DNA of 64,000 bases from Selaginella tamariscina (GCA_003024785.1 PUQB01000132.1:456896-520895), one strand, 5' to 3'; numbered from the stretch's first letter, positions 46,131-58,659 are shown. Translations and numbers: made by a program. The notes: generated from the sequence alone by a model not told the origin.

Positions 46131-46310
46131 AAGATTATGGGAATACTTACATGGCAATTCTGATGCATGTCACCAGCAAGGTGGCGGAGTATACAATGGC
46201 AACCACATAAACATTGAGCAATTTCTCCTCACCAACTACACTGGTGTCCTAAGATCCTACGATACAGAGTGAGCATCCATAACTTCTGTTTTGGATGCTC
46301 AATTATAGAT
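46130..46310 (+). pseudogene. TPD1-like exon 2 remnant
   Basis: This is a short plus-strand match to the intron end and second exon of the minus-strand TPD1-like copy at 52429-53172. Shared landmarks are CTTACATGG..AATT.TGATGCA, GTCACC.GCA.GGTGGCGGAG, TTTCTCCTCACCAA and AACTTCTGTTTTGG. The former acceptor GCAG has become GCAT. It keeps 16 bases (around the ATAAACATTGAGC stretch) that the 52 kb copy has lost. Its own frame ends at a TGA near 46270, and similarity fades after about 46310. No first exon was found. Confidence 0.7.
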
Positions 46311-47230
46311 TTTCCTAATGTGTGACATGTTATTGGACATGATGAATGCATTATGAGTTTGGGTCCAACTTCTTCTTCAACCATGAAGTAATACATCTGT
46401 TTTGTACTAGGATGGACATGACAACTCGCCCTACACACACACATCATGTGTGTCCAGAGTGCAAGGTTTTACTAAACTCTAATCCATGTATTCATTTCAA
46501 GATTTGTTCTTTATTATTTATTTGCATAAAATTTTCTATTATTTATGTTCTAACATACATATGGGTAGTCCTCTCTCTCTCATACAAGCACAAAGACTCG
46601 CATATACATCATAATCTATTCTGTACATACATTGTACACGTAAGATATAAATAAGACACACACATGTTTATATGATATGATATATAATTGTTTGAGGAAC
46701 TCTGTGTGTCAATTATCCCCTATATCCCCTATACATATGTGCATGCATACCATATTAAAATAAGATTCTTTACTTAATATACACACAAGGTATCTATGTA
46801 GATTAAAGCTAATGCACTCACTGATGATATGTACTTATCTCATATTTATGTGTCAATAATTCTTATGGAAAACATGTAGTTTTTGTCAAGAAGATGATGA
46901 ACTACTCCTCAACTCCGGGATCCTGTCTGTGTGCGTGTTAGAGGAATTACTTAAATAACTAAATATCGGTAGTATGTAATAAACTTATCAATTGTATGTA
47001 ATGAATGTTTGATGATATCTATTAAGAGTCGTAATATTAACTTATTTATATCTCAGTTATTAAAACTAAAAAAAAATTAGTTTTTATATTTATTATTTTC
47101 TTGATTCTAACCCAGAATTTCTTAATAAAATGAATCTCTTACTTTAGCCACTTAGCTAGTTTTTTTATAAGTCTCATTGCACCTATATGAAATCACACGG
47201 TAACAACACGTGGATCTCACGAAGAATCCA

Positions 47231-47240
47231 TATATAAATA
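47231..47240 (+). promoter_or_regulatory. TATA box upstream of TPD1-like copy
   Basis: TATATAAATA lies 45 bases before the ATG at 47285, a spacing that would place transcription start near 47265. Confidence 0.5.
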
Positions 47241-47284
47241 GTTTGTCCTGTGCCCTAATTGAACACAGAATTTAGGTTATTGCC

Positions 47285-47755
47285 ATGGCAAAGTCGGCGG
47301 CTACCTTCTTCATCTTCATGTTTATTCTAGTTCTGGGTGTTGTACAAGGTAAGATAATCATGTCCATATTGAATTTCTTCTTGTATATTTGTATTTGAGT
47401 GTTGTGGAAATTGTCTAATTGTCTCAAATTGACACAGGTCAGCCTATGCCCGTGAATGTGGTAAGTGGGATATATACATCATACAAACTCTTGTGGCTAA
47501 GAAGGGCGATCTCTACACTTATGAAGTGGGAATCCGCAACTCATGTCATTGGTGCCAGTGAAGGAGCTCCATGTAACATGTGATAACTTCCCCACCACAC
47601 CTCTTATCGACCCAGATGTGTTTACAGTTGTTTCTCCTGGGCATTGTCTTGTCATGGGTGGAAGGGAAATTCATCAGGGTGGATGGCACTTCTTCATGTA
47701 CACTGCTCCCACTCAAATTCCCATTGTTTACAAGTATGCTGATTTCTGCAAGTAG
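47285..47755 (+). pseudogene. TPD1-like secreted cysteine-rich protein, frameshifted
   Basis: Exon 1 (47285-47348) encodes a signal peptide (MAKSAATFFIFMFILVLGVV) and ends at a phase-1 GTAAGA donor. With the acceptor at 47442, exon 2 reads ARECGKWDIYIIQTL, then YEVGIRNSCHWC, the Cys pattern of TPD1 (TAPETUM DETERMINANT 1)-like proteins, the secreted ligands of the EMS1 receptor kinase in anther and gametophyte cell-fate signalling. Directly after CHWC the frame hits TGA (near 47560). The next frame continues normally (KELHVTCDNFPTTPL .. GHCLVMGGREIHQGGW .. YKYADFCK) to the stop at 47753-47755. A single missing base explains this; a sequencing error is possible. The C-terminal ADFC matches the two minus-strand relatives. 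Confidence 0.75.
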
Positions 47756-47759
47756 ACCA

Positions 47760-47967
47760 CTACGTGTTTTTAAGATTCTGTGTTTTTTCTTCATTTCTAC
47801 TGTTGAATAGAAATTATTATTATCAATATGATTTTGTAATTCTTTTTAAAACACTTCTTTGTATAGTTGTTTGCTATATTATAAGGCTAATGACTATAAA
47901 ACAAACTTTAAAAACATAAGCTACTCAAGATTTGTACCATATACTCTAAATACATTTGTAGTACATA

Positions 47968-47998
<31 letters not shown>

Positions 47999-49560
47999 CA
48001 AGGCCCTTTTTAATAAAAGTATAAATAAAATCTTTAAAAACAAACGCAGGAGGTAAGAGGATGATGAATAGGATTCCCAGGATTGAACAAATTAATACTC
48101 TTGTTTATGTTTGTCGTATGATACATATCAAAATAAATATGTAGAATGTACAAATACATAAACAATAGGATGTGAAGATGATGACTAGGATTAAACAGGG
48201 GTTGCCTTCACATGTCCCTAAGTCAATGGACCCAACAAGAGCATTTCTAAATACCTATGTTCACGTTAAAGTACCAGAGTAACAATTATAACTAAGGTTA
48301 AAGTAAAGATTAATAATTATAATTCATGTCTATGTTTGGAATGAATATATATGAGTAAAATCAAATATTATTATCAGAATAATCAAAATGCAATCAAAAT
48401 TTAACTCAAAATATGTTAAATGTAATTATATATATATATATATATCTCATATATTATAAATGAAGGTTACATATAAAACTATGTACTTTGAAAAAAAAAT
48501 AAAGAATTATACATTATTAAAATTTTAAACATTTGATTTTATACTTCTATTAAAAAATTTATATAAATTAACTTATTTTTTTTAATATTTAAAGAATAAT
48601 AGATAATTATAATAAAAGTATGAATGTCAATATAATTCAATTTTCAAATGTTTACTTATGTGAGTTTATTTTCTATGAAATAGTTTTTTCAACAAGATAA
48701 TAAGTCTGAATGGGCAAAATTCATTTCGTTGAATAATAAACATATTTTCTTTCTTTGATATTTATATATAATTCAAAATTAAAAATAAAATTATAAAAGT
48801 CTAACAAAACATCTTAAGGTTATGGGATAGATACAATCCTGTGTGGGATAGTTCAGCATGTGAATAAGAGCCAAGCCTACAGGGCCAAAAACTTTATAAA
48901 AACAGCAATTAACATAAAACCATCATGCTTGTGGAGCTTCCTATTCTGGTGATGATCGTGAATATGTTGCATGCACATGTATGTATTCAGTCCTTCAAAT
49001 GTTTCAGGTTGGGTTTTCATGCCAATGTCCGTAACACTTTTCTAGTATGGTAACAAGTGCAATAGTTCCAAGACTTGTATCTATATATTGCTATAGCCAT
49101 TATGTGTGCTGAGCTACCATTGTCAGGTCAAAAGGAAGTCTTTGATAAACAGCTCTATAAATCCCACAGTTTTGTGCTCTACTAAATTAAGATGATTCTT
49201 CTGAGAGAAGCTAATCTCCAATAAGACGGTGTATTGGTGTAAGATCTTGAGTGAATTCAACATGAGATAAAACTGTTGAATATACAAACAGGTGAACGTA
49301 TATTATCAATGTTATTAAAACTTTCCTTTTATAAAAGAGAGAAGTTACAAGGAGTTTTTTAAAAGAGAGAAATTAAAGGGAGCTTTCAATTCAGACGAGT
49401 TGTCTATCAGACAGTTACATTGTCAACTTCTGTAAACTCAGATCAGTTCAACTGAGGGGAGGGAACGTGACGTCTACTCTTGAGAACGACAGGGGGAGTG
49501 ATAAACGCATTGAAATATGTCGTAGCATTAAAGAAGTGCTGTGTGTGGTGAACTCCATCG
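47760..49560. other. AT-rich intergenic region, no gene seen
   Basis: It contains a (TA)n tract at about 47970-47998 and another at 48430-48446, and long A/T-rich runs. No domain-bearing frame on either strand. Confidence 0.6.
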
Positions 49561-49569
49561 AATGTTATA

Positions 49570-50370
49570 TAAGTCTCCGGGTCCTTGCAGATCGTCTAGT
49601 CAAGAACCCGCACAACCAAAGAGTGCACAGTCGAACTGATTTAATGTGGATGGTTCCACAGCAAGCTCCTTTGGAAATGGTGAAGTTGTACGTCTGTATG
49701 TTCTTGAGCACCTCGTTGCTAGCTACATTCCATCCAAAGTATTACACATTGAGATCTGTATAGTTTGCACTTAGCTGTCTTGGCATCTCTGTAAGCTGGT
49801 TATTAAGGTCGCCGAACTGGACACCACAGCCAAAATCGTCATGTGTTATCCATGAGAAATTCTGGTACGCATCAAGCTTGCCTGGGGAGCAATCGGCAGG
49901 AGGCATGTTGAAGAGGAGTACATGCCTCATACAGCTTAAATAAGTTCGAGGTGAAACCCTTGATTGTCACAGGGACGGTTGCTTCACCTCCCCATCAAAT
50001 CCCATAGTTTGCAGCATCAGGTTGAAAGTAGAGACTTCTGGTTCAGGTGGGGAAATTTGCTCTCCATTGCTGGCTTGTGATCAAGGAAATCTTGGACCTG
50101 AAGTGAGAAGTTGTGGGGACTTGCAAACGGGTTGGCCGGGATTGTAGTCACTGTGGCACCAGAGTAGGCAAAGTTGAGACCCGTGAAGTGACTGCCATTG
50201 TGGAACCGAGAGATCACCCAGGTTAAGCTTCTGAGCAAGAAAGTCAACCATATGAGTATCTACCAGTGGGCATGCCGTATGTGATACAGTAAGGAAACGT
50301 TTGCTGCAACACTGTTGTTGTTTGCCGTTGTAAGTGAATCTCCAAACCTAAAGACAACATTGGAACACAA
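49570..50370 (-). pseudogene. GDSL esterase/lipase remnant
   Basis: The minus-strand sequence begins with NVVFRFGDSLTTANNN (about 50365-50315), matching the N-terminal GDSL block (FGDSLTDTGN) of the plant GDSL lipase/esterase family. Further pieces are the 50247-50017 frame (GLNFAYSGATVTTIPAN, where family members have FASGGAG-type sequence), the 49930-49742 frame (FNMPPADCSPGKLDAYQ) and GACCGT near 49640, similar to the ACCG block before the C-terminal catalytic Asp/His. Four or more frame changes separate these pieces. The C-terminal DxxH block and the signal peptide exon are not visible. Confidence 0.7.
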
Positions 50371-50769
50371 TAAATTATCGTACGTGCAAATGCCGTCCAT
50401 TAGCTATAAAAGCAATTGCACATAGATCGTTAAGAGATATGAGAGAGGCCATTATATCATATGTTAAAAGCGAACACTGTTTCTACGTCCTTGTCCTCAC
50501 CACGCTTATATAGTAGTCTATCATTATAATCTTGCATTTGATATTTATGATATATTATTAAATCTAGGGTTCTTGGGGAAGAACCCTAAAATGCAGCTGT
50601 ATTTGCAGGTGTGATCAATGCGGTGCATCGTGTGAAGAAGATAGACAGTCCGACTGCTAATATAAGACTGATTATTTCACAGAGCTCTGGCCGGAGTGGA
50701 TGTTTGGATTGTGGCTTCTCGCATTGGGTGAGTGGTCTTCTCGTGAGAGAGAGACATCGTAGACAGATC

Positions 50770-52425
50770 ATTTAGTAAGAAACTCTCTGTATTGTGCACT
50801 AGTTATGGTACTCCCCCTCCCCTCTCGCCCCCCCACCCCCGCCCCTCTCTATATATGTATATGTATATATATAACGTACCTACAATCTTCATGAGAGAGA
50901 AGTAACTCATTTTTATATATACAAATGATGCAACCTTATTCATGGTGCACGCGTGTGAATGTGTTTAATACGCATGGACGTATGTCTGTGCAAAAGAGTT
51001 TGGTGGAAATCAAATAGATTAATATCTGTTTGTGTCTTTATAGATACACATATGTATAGCAATATAAATGTGTGTGTGTGTGTGCACGTGTGTATGTATG
51101 TATGTTTATGAAGTTTTTGGATTGAACCAACACAACTTCCTGTAGGCTCTCTCTCTCATACACACAAGTAAAATGGGTGGTTATGTGCTCAATATATCAT
51201 TATCAGTATGCATGCTTAATGAATATTTAAGTAGGTGTCGTGGGACCTTGAGCATGCTATTTCTGCTGGTGTCATGTGATATAAGAGATTAATATTGATA
51301 AGGATGTAATGACAATATTGTGCATTGTTATGGTCGGCGGGTTCAATTTTTATTTAATAATGGTGGGCTTTAAGAAACGGCCGTATGAGTCTATACGCGA
51401 TTACTTTGTGTGCACATAACCCACAACACACACACACACACAATATATATATATGTGTGTGTGTGTGTGTGCGCGCGCGCGCGCGCCACATTGAGTGTAA
51501 ACTGTAGTATTATAAAACAGATCATCAACGTATACCCAGTAGTTAAGACAGACACATACATATATGCACGCACGCACATTAAGTGCAAACTCGGTAACTA
51601 GAACTGTCTCTCTCACCAGGCCAAAAGCATTAATATACTTTCTTTTCCTTTCCTACAAAATAAATATTTTCTCTTGCTTTTTACGGAATAAATATATGTT
51701 ACGAGAGAGAGAATACATTTGAATTTGAAGGCACGCATGCACAGATGCACAACCAGGTATATATAATAACTTATTAAGCTTTTATTAATAGAGTAAAAAA
51801 TACTAAAACTTAGTTCAATAGATAGTGTTGTGCAGTCAAGTTCAGAAGTTGGACAAGCTCATCGCAAAACTGGCAAGCCCAGATAGCTGTATCTGACGAT
51901 CTTCAGCAGCTAATCTGGCCGTTTTAAGGATCATGCTGTGTCATCATGGAAAGGCTGATATTATATTGGGTTGAAGCTTTTTGGCCTGGAGCAGCTGCTC
52001 ATGAAATGGAGATCATAACAACTACTTCAATGCACATTGTTTTTGGGAGAATCGATAACTACTATAGAAGCTAAACAGCTTCCTCACCAGGGAATTGAGT
52101 TGAGCAGAACCTGTTGTAACTAAGTATAGACAAGCAAAGTCCACAAAGAGTTCCTAAAGAGTACCAGTTGTGGCGTTGCTTTACCATAGTCTTTTTAATT
52201 AATTTTTGGTGAGATACTTAAATTCCTATCGTATAAATACATGTATCCTGATCCATGTTGTACGTGTATATGTACACAACAAATTATGTGGGTCTTTGTG
52301 TTTGCCTGCATAAGAGGGAGGGAGGGAGAGAGAGGTGTATGTTAGAACATGCATCTCACCGAATAATAGCAAACAAATAATAAGAACAAATGTTGAAATG
52401 AATAAGTGATCTAAAACAGCATCAG
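50770..52425. other. Intergenic region with microsatellites
   Basis: C-rich (50815-50845), TG (51069-51083), CA/TA/TG/GC (51425-51486) and GA (52315-52335) simple repeats occur. The short His/Thr-rich frames here are products of these. No gene was recognised. Confidence 0.6.
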
Positions 52426-52428
52426 AAT

Positions 52429-53172
52429 CTAACAAAAGTCTGCACTTTTGTAGGTGAAGAGAGCTTTAACAGTGCTATTGTACTCAAACACCTGCCATTC
52501 TCCTTCAGGAAGATCACCTCCGTTCCTCACAATGCATTCCCCAGGTTGAATAACGTGGCAAACATTGAGATCGTCTATGGTAAAGAAGTCACGACAGTTG
52601 ATATGAAGATTTCTAGCTGAGCACCCAAAACAGAAGTTACGGATCTCCACTCTATATCTCAAGACACCGGTGTCATTGGTGAGGAGAGACTGTTGCCATC
52701 GCATACTCCGCCACCCTGCCGGTGACCTGCATCAAAATTCCCATGTAAGTATTCCCAGAAAAATCCCAACGTATAATTCCCAGAAATCCCACCACACAAG
52801 AACACTATGGATATACCCCCAACATGAATGCTACATGAATACACACAAATCCCATATAGCCAAGAAGGATTCTCAAATTTCTCAGGAAAAACACATTGAT
52901 ACCAATAAAATAGAGAGAGACCCACAACTATCCATAAATTCTAATTGAGAGAGATAGAGACAGGCCCATACATAACCCACAGAGGTCAAATTCTAATTCA
53001 GAAATTCTCCAACTTGGGCAAAAAGTTGGATATCCTTATGCACAAAATAAAAAAGGGAAAAAAAAAAAAAAAAAGATAAATGAACAAACAAATTAAGTGT
53101 ACCTTTCACAGCAGCGAGGAACACGAACGCAATCAGAATTGCCATGGGAACCAGCTTGCCAGACAGAAGCAT
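52429..53172 (-). pseudogene. TPD1-like secreted cysteine-rich protein, 16-bp deletion
   Basis: Exon 1 (53172-53103) encodes MLLSGKLVPMAILIAFVFLA, a signal peptide, with a phase-1 GTACAC donor. Exon 2 starts at 52726 after TGATGCAG. In the frame dictated by the splice it reads GHRQGGGVCDGN and then runs into TGA. The open frame from 52704 onward (NDTGVLRYRVEIRNFCFGC, LHINCRDF, PGECIVRNGGDLPEGEWQVF, SADFC) carries the usual TPD1-like cysteines. Comparison with the remnant at 46130-46310 shows 16 bases missing right after the GGCAAC of CDGN, which explains the break. An alternative start at 52704 would lack a signal peptide and is unlikely to give a secreted product. Confidence 0.72.
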
Positions 53173-53847
53173 GGACTCCTAAATTGTAAATCTAGGGAAA
53201 AAAAAATTCAGTTATTCATATTTATATCTTCAAAAAAACGACACGTATCAGCATGTATGCGTGTATATTAATTATGAGCATAAAAATATCTTCTTAAATT
53301 AGTTATTCTATTTTATGTGGTCAACTCTGGTCATACTTTCTGATTATTGGTGATATAGATTAGATTTTGAAAGTTTTATGTGCCACCTCGCTAAATACAG
53401 AGAATATATTATACGTGTTTATTTGTTATGTATATACCTTTCATATATACAAATACAAAATAACTATAAATGGACATATGTATGTATATATACATATATG
53501 TCTTTTTGATCAAATACAACGAATACACCCACAATGTGAAACTAGCTACGGATATTAATTTAAATGTTTTTGTTTAAGTGAACAGCACAAAAATCTTAGA
53601 TAAGAAAAATTCAGCATTTTACTTGACAAAGTACATAATAATAGTTTAATACGTATAATTATAAGCATAAATTCTTACGTGTGTTGCATCAACAGGACAA
53701 GATAGAGAACTTATTAACTTATGGAAAGAACTCACAAATATATAGTTTATTAAAGAAGTACTAGCAGAATTTAGATAGGGTAGAGAAATTATTAACTCAT
53801 AGAAAGAAGTCACAAATACAAAGTTTATTAAAGAGGATATTGCACTA

Positions 53848-54336
53848 CTACTCCTTGCAGAATTCAGCCTCTCTCACCGTGTCAAGAGGAATCATGCCAG
53901 AATGACTAGTATAGTTAAACCCATACCACTTATAAGGTTTCAGTGGGCGCCCATTCCTCAGAATACAATCACCAGGCTGATTCTCAATAAGAATTTCAGG
54001 CTCATTATCGCCATACTCCATAGCAGTAGCAAAGTCACCGCATAACATGTGCACATTCCTAGCTAGGCACTTGCACAAATTACGGAATCTGACGCTGTAT
54101 GTCTCACCATAGACATGCTCCATAATGCGCTCCTGGCGGACCTCTATGTCCTGCTTCCCACATATTGGAGCCACTCGAGAACCACCTAGATTCATTCGTC
54201 AATTCCCACAAATACCCCTGAACTAAACAACTAACAGAAACACATGCAGCATGATATGCATTGATTTACCTATTAGAGCAGCAAACATGAAGATCAGAGA
54301 CAGGAGCAGTGCCTTGTAAATTGTTGATTTTGCCAT
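53848..54336 (-). CDS. TPD1-like secreted cysteine-rich protein (intact)
   Basis: There are two exons, 54336-54270 and 54185-53848, with a phase-1 intron (GTAAATC..ATCTAG). Exon 1 encodes a signal peptide (MAKSTIYKALLLSLIFMFAA) similar to the copy at 47285. The mature part has CGKQDIEVRQERI, YSVRFRNLCKCLARNVHMLC, a Gly/Asp-rich middle, PGDCILRNGRPLKPYKW and EAEFCKE, about 134 residues in total. The six or so cysteines and the VxFxNxCxC core follow the TPD1-like family, whose known members are secreted peptides recognised by the EMS1/EXS receptor kinase. Function in this plant is inferred. It is the only copy of the local cluster without a visible defect. Confidence 0.75.
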
Positions 54337-54979
54337 AGAGTATAAGCAAGCGAATGTCCCAAAAAGAAACCCTAAGTATCTATTCCCCTTATTTCTATCC
54401 ATGCAATAACGACACGTGTCGCACTCGTATATGCGTGTATAGTTTATTGTTTAATTTATTTAATTTATGTCATTACCAAATCCCTTAGACTAGTACCCTC
54501 ACAAATTTAACACCCTCACGAATCTAATGGTTAAAGATTCTACACTGGTTAAACTGTAGTGATTTTTTTGTTATATGTTTGAGTAACAATAATATTTATA
54601 TACTCATATGCATTGAGTATACGATGTTTCAATGAAATCACCTTATATTTTATAAATTGTCTATATTTATATAAATATCTATGTAAATTTATTTAAACAT
54701 ATAGTATTTAAATAATATTATATGCATTTATAATACATCTTATAAATATGTTTTGAAATAACAGATAAATATGCACAGAATGTGATACTTTATTTAGCTT
54801 AAAAAACCCTGCTTATATACAGAGACCTTCTGCCATGTGGCACACATGCAACACATGGCGCTGACACATGGGGCCAGATCACCACCCATGTGTCACTATG
54901 CATGTGTGTATATACACATGTGTATATATAAAATCTTACATATATACAATATTTTACATTATGCTCCCTCTATTGTTGT

Positions 54980-56300
54980 GTAGATGGTGATGGATCTGAT
55001 GATCCTGGATCCGTGTGAGTTGGCTCATTTAAGGTGTATTCAACGAGTCTTTAACAACAAACCGTTTCATTTGAATTATGTGAACTATCTCAACCTCATG
55101 AGATCTCACTAATTGTACTTGATACACTTGATGACCAACCTTTCGGAATACTCGATAGGGACCAAGTCACTTATGTAATAAACTAGTTGCAAGCCCAAGT
55201 GCAGTCAACTTGGAAAAACGTACCAATAATAAGTCACCATCAGTATAATTTGGTGGAATTTAATGTCGTGCATTGTAAGAAGATTGCTACCGTATTTGAG
55301 TTCGATTAAGATGTTTAGCAGACTTTGCATGTAGAAGAGGCAAGATAGCATCTAAATGTCAAGCCCACATTTTTGCATCCTTGGCACGTGGCAGATTCGA
55401 TGATAACCCCAATTCATTAAGCAACTTAGGATCATATTAATACAATGCCTTGAATGAAAAGATATCAATCGAACTCTGAATGCCTATTACATAAGCAAAT
55501 CTCAAACATTACAAATACTAATCTTAGTCAATGTGATTGAAGTTCACATACTTTGAAATCATACCCTTAAAGATCCAATTTAATCGCTCTACAAAACCAT
55601 CAGTTTGTGGATGATATAAAGAGGCAAATGAGTGTTTTACCTCTAACCTCTCACACAATACTTGGAATACCTCTGTAATGAAAGCGAGGCCATTATTGAT
55701 AACATCCGCTCTAGATAAGAATGCTGCAAAACCACATTATCGAACAAAAATAAAGCTATTCATATGGCATTTATATCCGAAAGAGCACCAACCTCCACAC
55801 AACGAGTTAAATAATCAAATACGACAATGATGTACTTGTTACCCTGAGAAGAACATGGAAAAGGTCCCATTAAATTCACTGTAATTAACTTAAAAGGGCA
55901 AGAGACATTGATGAATTCTGGCTCAAGTCATAAAGGAATTCCGAGTTTGACAAATGGACAGCTCTGAATATATATGATCACATTAGCACGCATGCTGGGC
56001 CAATAAAAGGATTGGCAGAGCTTCTCCAACACTCATTAGTGACCAAGATGACCTTCAACAATAAGCGAATCATGATATGCTCAAAGAAGGTATGAAATAT
56101 ATGTAAAGGGTATAGCCAAATGCCATTTATTTTCTAGATTTGTCCTAATAAAATACAATAAACCATCGTGAAGTTGAAACTGAGGTACTGAGCATGATAT
56201 GTGTACATACTATCAATCAAAGTGCATGTATCATCTCTAGACATTAAGCCCCAGATTGGATTATCAAAAGTGATGCACTTGAATAATATTCTATTAGTAA
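54980..56300 (-). pseudogene. Ty3/gypsy pol 3' remnant (integrase and C-terminal region)
   Basis: The minus strand shows, in order, a zinc-module tail (EGHLGH then VLEKLCQSFYWPSMRANV near 56040-55970), the integrase core (NLMGPFPCSSQGNKYIIVVF then TRCVEVGAL near 55890-55790), a DN-type block (NNGLAFITEVFQVL near 55700), HPQTDGFVERLN (about 55600) and a late GPYRVFRKVGHQVY then IVHIIQMKRF (about 55180-55080). Stops and shifts occur throughout. These are standard Ty3/gypsy integrase signatures. It is distinct in sequence from the chromovirus at 23-35 kb, and no chromodomain was found. Confidence 0.78.
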
Positions 56301-56647
56301 TATAAAAGTTATATATATAGATATAGCATATACACACTTGAAGGTTTGGGTGTTGGCTTGGCTTCTCTGTTGGCGGCTTGTGTTGATGGACGACTGGAAG
56401 CACAACAAGCAGTGTGGGGGCTGCTGGCTTACCGAATAATAGTATAAGAATGAATATTAACCATGGCTCTATACTACAGCATACATGTTCTATTGTACAC
56501 ACACAAGCGTGTGCGTGTCTAATATACCACGCACACGCTCGTGTGTGTGCAATAATACAAACAAAAGGATGTACCTGTGATGGAGGCGCAGCTCCGCTCC
56601 GGTCTCCCAAATAAGAAGCTTGGCTTGGAATCGCACTAGATAAACAC

Positions 56648-56718
56648 CAAAACCCTAAGGCAGGTCAAACTTTTAACCGTTTATGTTTGTTTTAGGGTTT
56701 TGAAGGTTGTAGGGTTTC
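56648..56718 (+). promoter_or_regulatory. Telo-box cluster upstream of GRWD1-like gene
   Basis: Three AAACCCTA-type motifs lie just before the ATG: AAACCCTAAG (about 56650) and, in reverse, TTTTAGGGTTTT (about 56690) and TAGGGTTT (about 56710). Telo-boxes are typical of plant ribosomal-protein and ribosome-biogenesis promoters, which fits the downstream gene. Confidence 0.65.
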
Positions 56719-56721
56719 CCA

Positions 56722-58659
56722 ATGGTACGGTGCAAGAGGAAGAAGAAGAGGAATAGCAAGGCGACAAGCAGCAGCAATGCGCCACCTGCGAGAGTGTGGC
56801 AACCTGGTATTGATTCAATCGAGGAAGGTGAAGAACTCCATTGTGATCTGTCTCCTATGACACGCTCCACGCTTTTCAATTGGGTTGGCCTTGCCTTAGG
56901 TCCGCTACACTTGTTATCCAGTATTCACTTTGCCTAACTTAATGTGTGTTCAGTTTTGACATTGTTAGAGATGATCTTGGGGCATTGCGGCACGAGTTTC
57001 CCTTCACCATGTATTGTGTCGCGGGAACACAGGTGGGAAATTCTCTATTTTATTCTTGCTCTTGAATCTGTTGCTCAGGCAACAACTCCATCTGATAATG
57101 CTCTCATTGTTGCAAAGCTGTGCAACATTACTGGAAAGAAGCGGATAGTTAAGCTTATTCAATCTAGCGAGGAATCAAGCGATTCCTCCAGCGATGATGA
57201 TGACGACGACGAAGAAGACGAGAGCGAGAGCATGAAAGCCCCTAGGTTACATGTGAGTTGACTTTAATTCTGTTTGCTTGTACTTCATTAATAAGCATTT
57301 TGTCAGGTGCGAATGCTTGCTCACTTTGGCTGCATTAATCGCATTCGTGCCATGCCCCAGCAGCCCAGCATCGTAGCAACATGGTCAGAAGCAGGCGTTG
57401 TTCAGGTACATATAACGCATACCACATGTAGGCACGCTCAAGTCTCTTGGTAACTGCAGATTTGGGACGTGCAAAAGCTTTTGGATGCCGTTGCTTGTGA
57501 GGACGAGAAGATGTTTTCTTATCCGCCTGTTGCGCATCAAGTACCCCTTAAAGCCTTTTCCGGTCATCAGACGGAGGGATTTGCACTGGATTGGAGGCCA
57601 GTCAATCAGAGATGGCTCGCCTCTGGTATGCAGACTGTGGTTCGTACTGGAGCATAAGCTTCACTGTGCTTGCTGTTGCAGGCGACAACAACGGTGTCAT
57701 CCATCTTTGGCAGCCTCAGGGGCTGCGTTCCTGGGATGTAGGTGGGATGACTCTCCTTGGGCACTCGTCAAGCGTTGAAGATTTGCAGGTAGGCCTTTAC
57801 ATAATGTGGAGAGAGCATCTCATCCTTTTTTTGTTCAGTGGTCTCCTGTAAACGAGTACGAGCTTGCTTCCTGCTCTTCGGATGGAACTCTTTGCATTTG
57901 GGACATACGAACTTGCACTAGCATTGTACATGTGAAGATCCACGATACAGATGCCAACGTTATATCTTGGAGCAGGTTAGTTTCTATATACATAGGTCTG
58001 GTGTGTGTGTTTTAATTGCTAGGAATGCAGGAAACAACCTGATCTAATTGCTTCTAATGGTGATGACGGCATCATCAGTATCTAGCACAGGCAGTTCCTT
58101 ACGGTGTGTGTTAATACTTCTACCCACTTAGTACTACCCATAGCAAGATATGTACTGATGATTACTTTCTAGGCCGGCTCTGCTGTTTCTCTCCGCCACC
58201 ATTCTGCACCAATTACATCAATCGAGTGGTGCCCACACGAGGATCCCATGCTTGTTGCAACGTCTGCTGACAACACATTTAGGTAAACATGCACATGCGC
58301 GTCAGTGTCTTATGTAGTGTTCATGTGTATATGTAATAACTTGTGTGACTATGTAGTGTTTGGGACTTATCCTTGGAGCCCAATCCAGAAGAGGAAACTC
58401 AAGCTCAACATTGTGTGGTTGCTCCAGATAATTTACCTGGAACTTTGTTGTTTGTCCATTAGGTGAGTTGAACGCAATTATAAACTAAAGAGATTATGTT
58501 TGTTATGGTGAATGTGTAAATTCTAGATGCTATTTATTTCAGGGCCAAAAAGACTTGAAAGAAGTACACTGGCATCCTCAACTCTTAGGCACACTGGTAT
58601 CTACGTCCTTGCACGACTTTAATATTTTCCGGCCGTCAAACATACTAGCCTCAAAATGA
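56722..58659 (+). pseudogene. GRWD1/RRB1-like WD40 ribosome-assembly protein, 11 exons, interrupted
   Basis: Exons: 56722-56899, 56954-57032, 57079-57252, 57307-57405, 57460-57625, 57682-57788, 57839-57975, 58031-58103, 58173-58282, 58357-58462, 58543-58659, all with GT-AG introns of about 50-80 bases. Landmarks follow GRWD1/RRB1, a WD40 chaperone of ribosomal protein L3 in 60S assembly: basic N-terminus, VWQPG, YDTLHAFQLGWPCLSFD, FTMYCVAGTQ, an acidic Asp/Glu run, QPSIVATWSEAGVVQIWD, FSGHQTEGFALDW, GVIHLWQP, CSSDGTLCIWDIR, VISWSRKQPDLIASNGDDG and DLKEVHWHPQLLGTLVST. Defects: a frame change near 56851, an in-frame TAG at 58083-58085 where Trp is expected (GIISI-W), and TAG at 58460-58462 where Gln is expected (LLFVH-Q). 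Splice sites are all intact, so it is a recently disabled or duplicated copy; assembly error is less likely with three lesions. Confidence 0.85.

Noticed and set aside
49467..49763. 98-residue plus-strand frame
   Set aside because: Its end is antisense to the C-terminal part of the GDSL remnant and it has no recognisable domain.
56134..56610. 158-residue minus-strand frame upstream of the WD40 gene
   Set aside because: Composition is that of random AT/CA-rich DNA, with no domain, and it overlaps the likely promoter of the plus-strand gene.
58083..58462. Stop-codon reassignment or readthrough (TAG) in the GRWD1-like gene
   Set aside because: The intact TPD1-like gene ends at a normal TAG and the same WD40 gene also has a frameshift, so ordinary decay is simpler.
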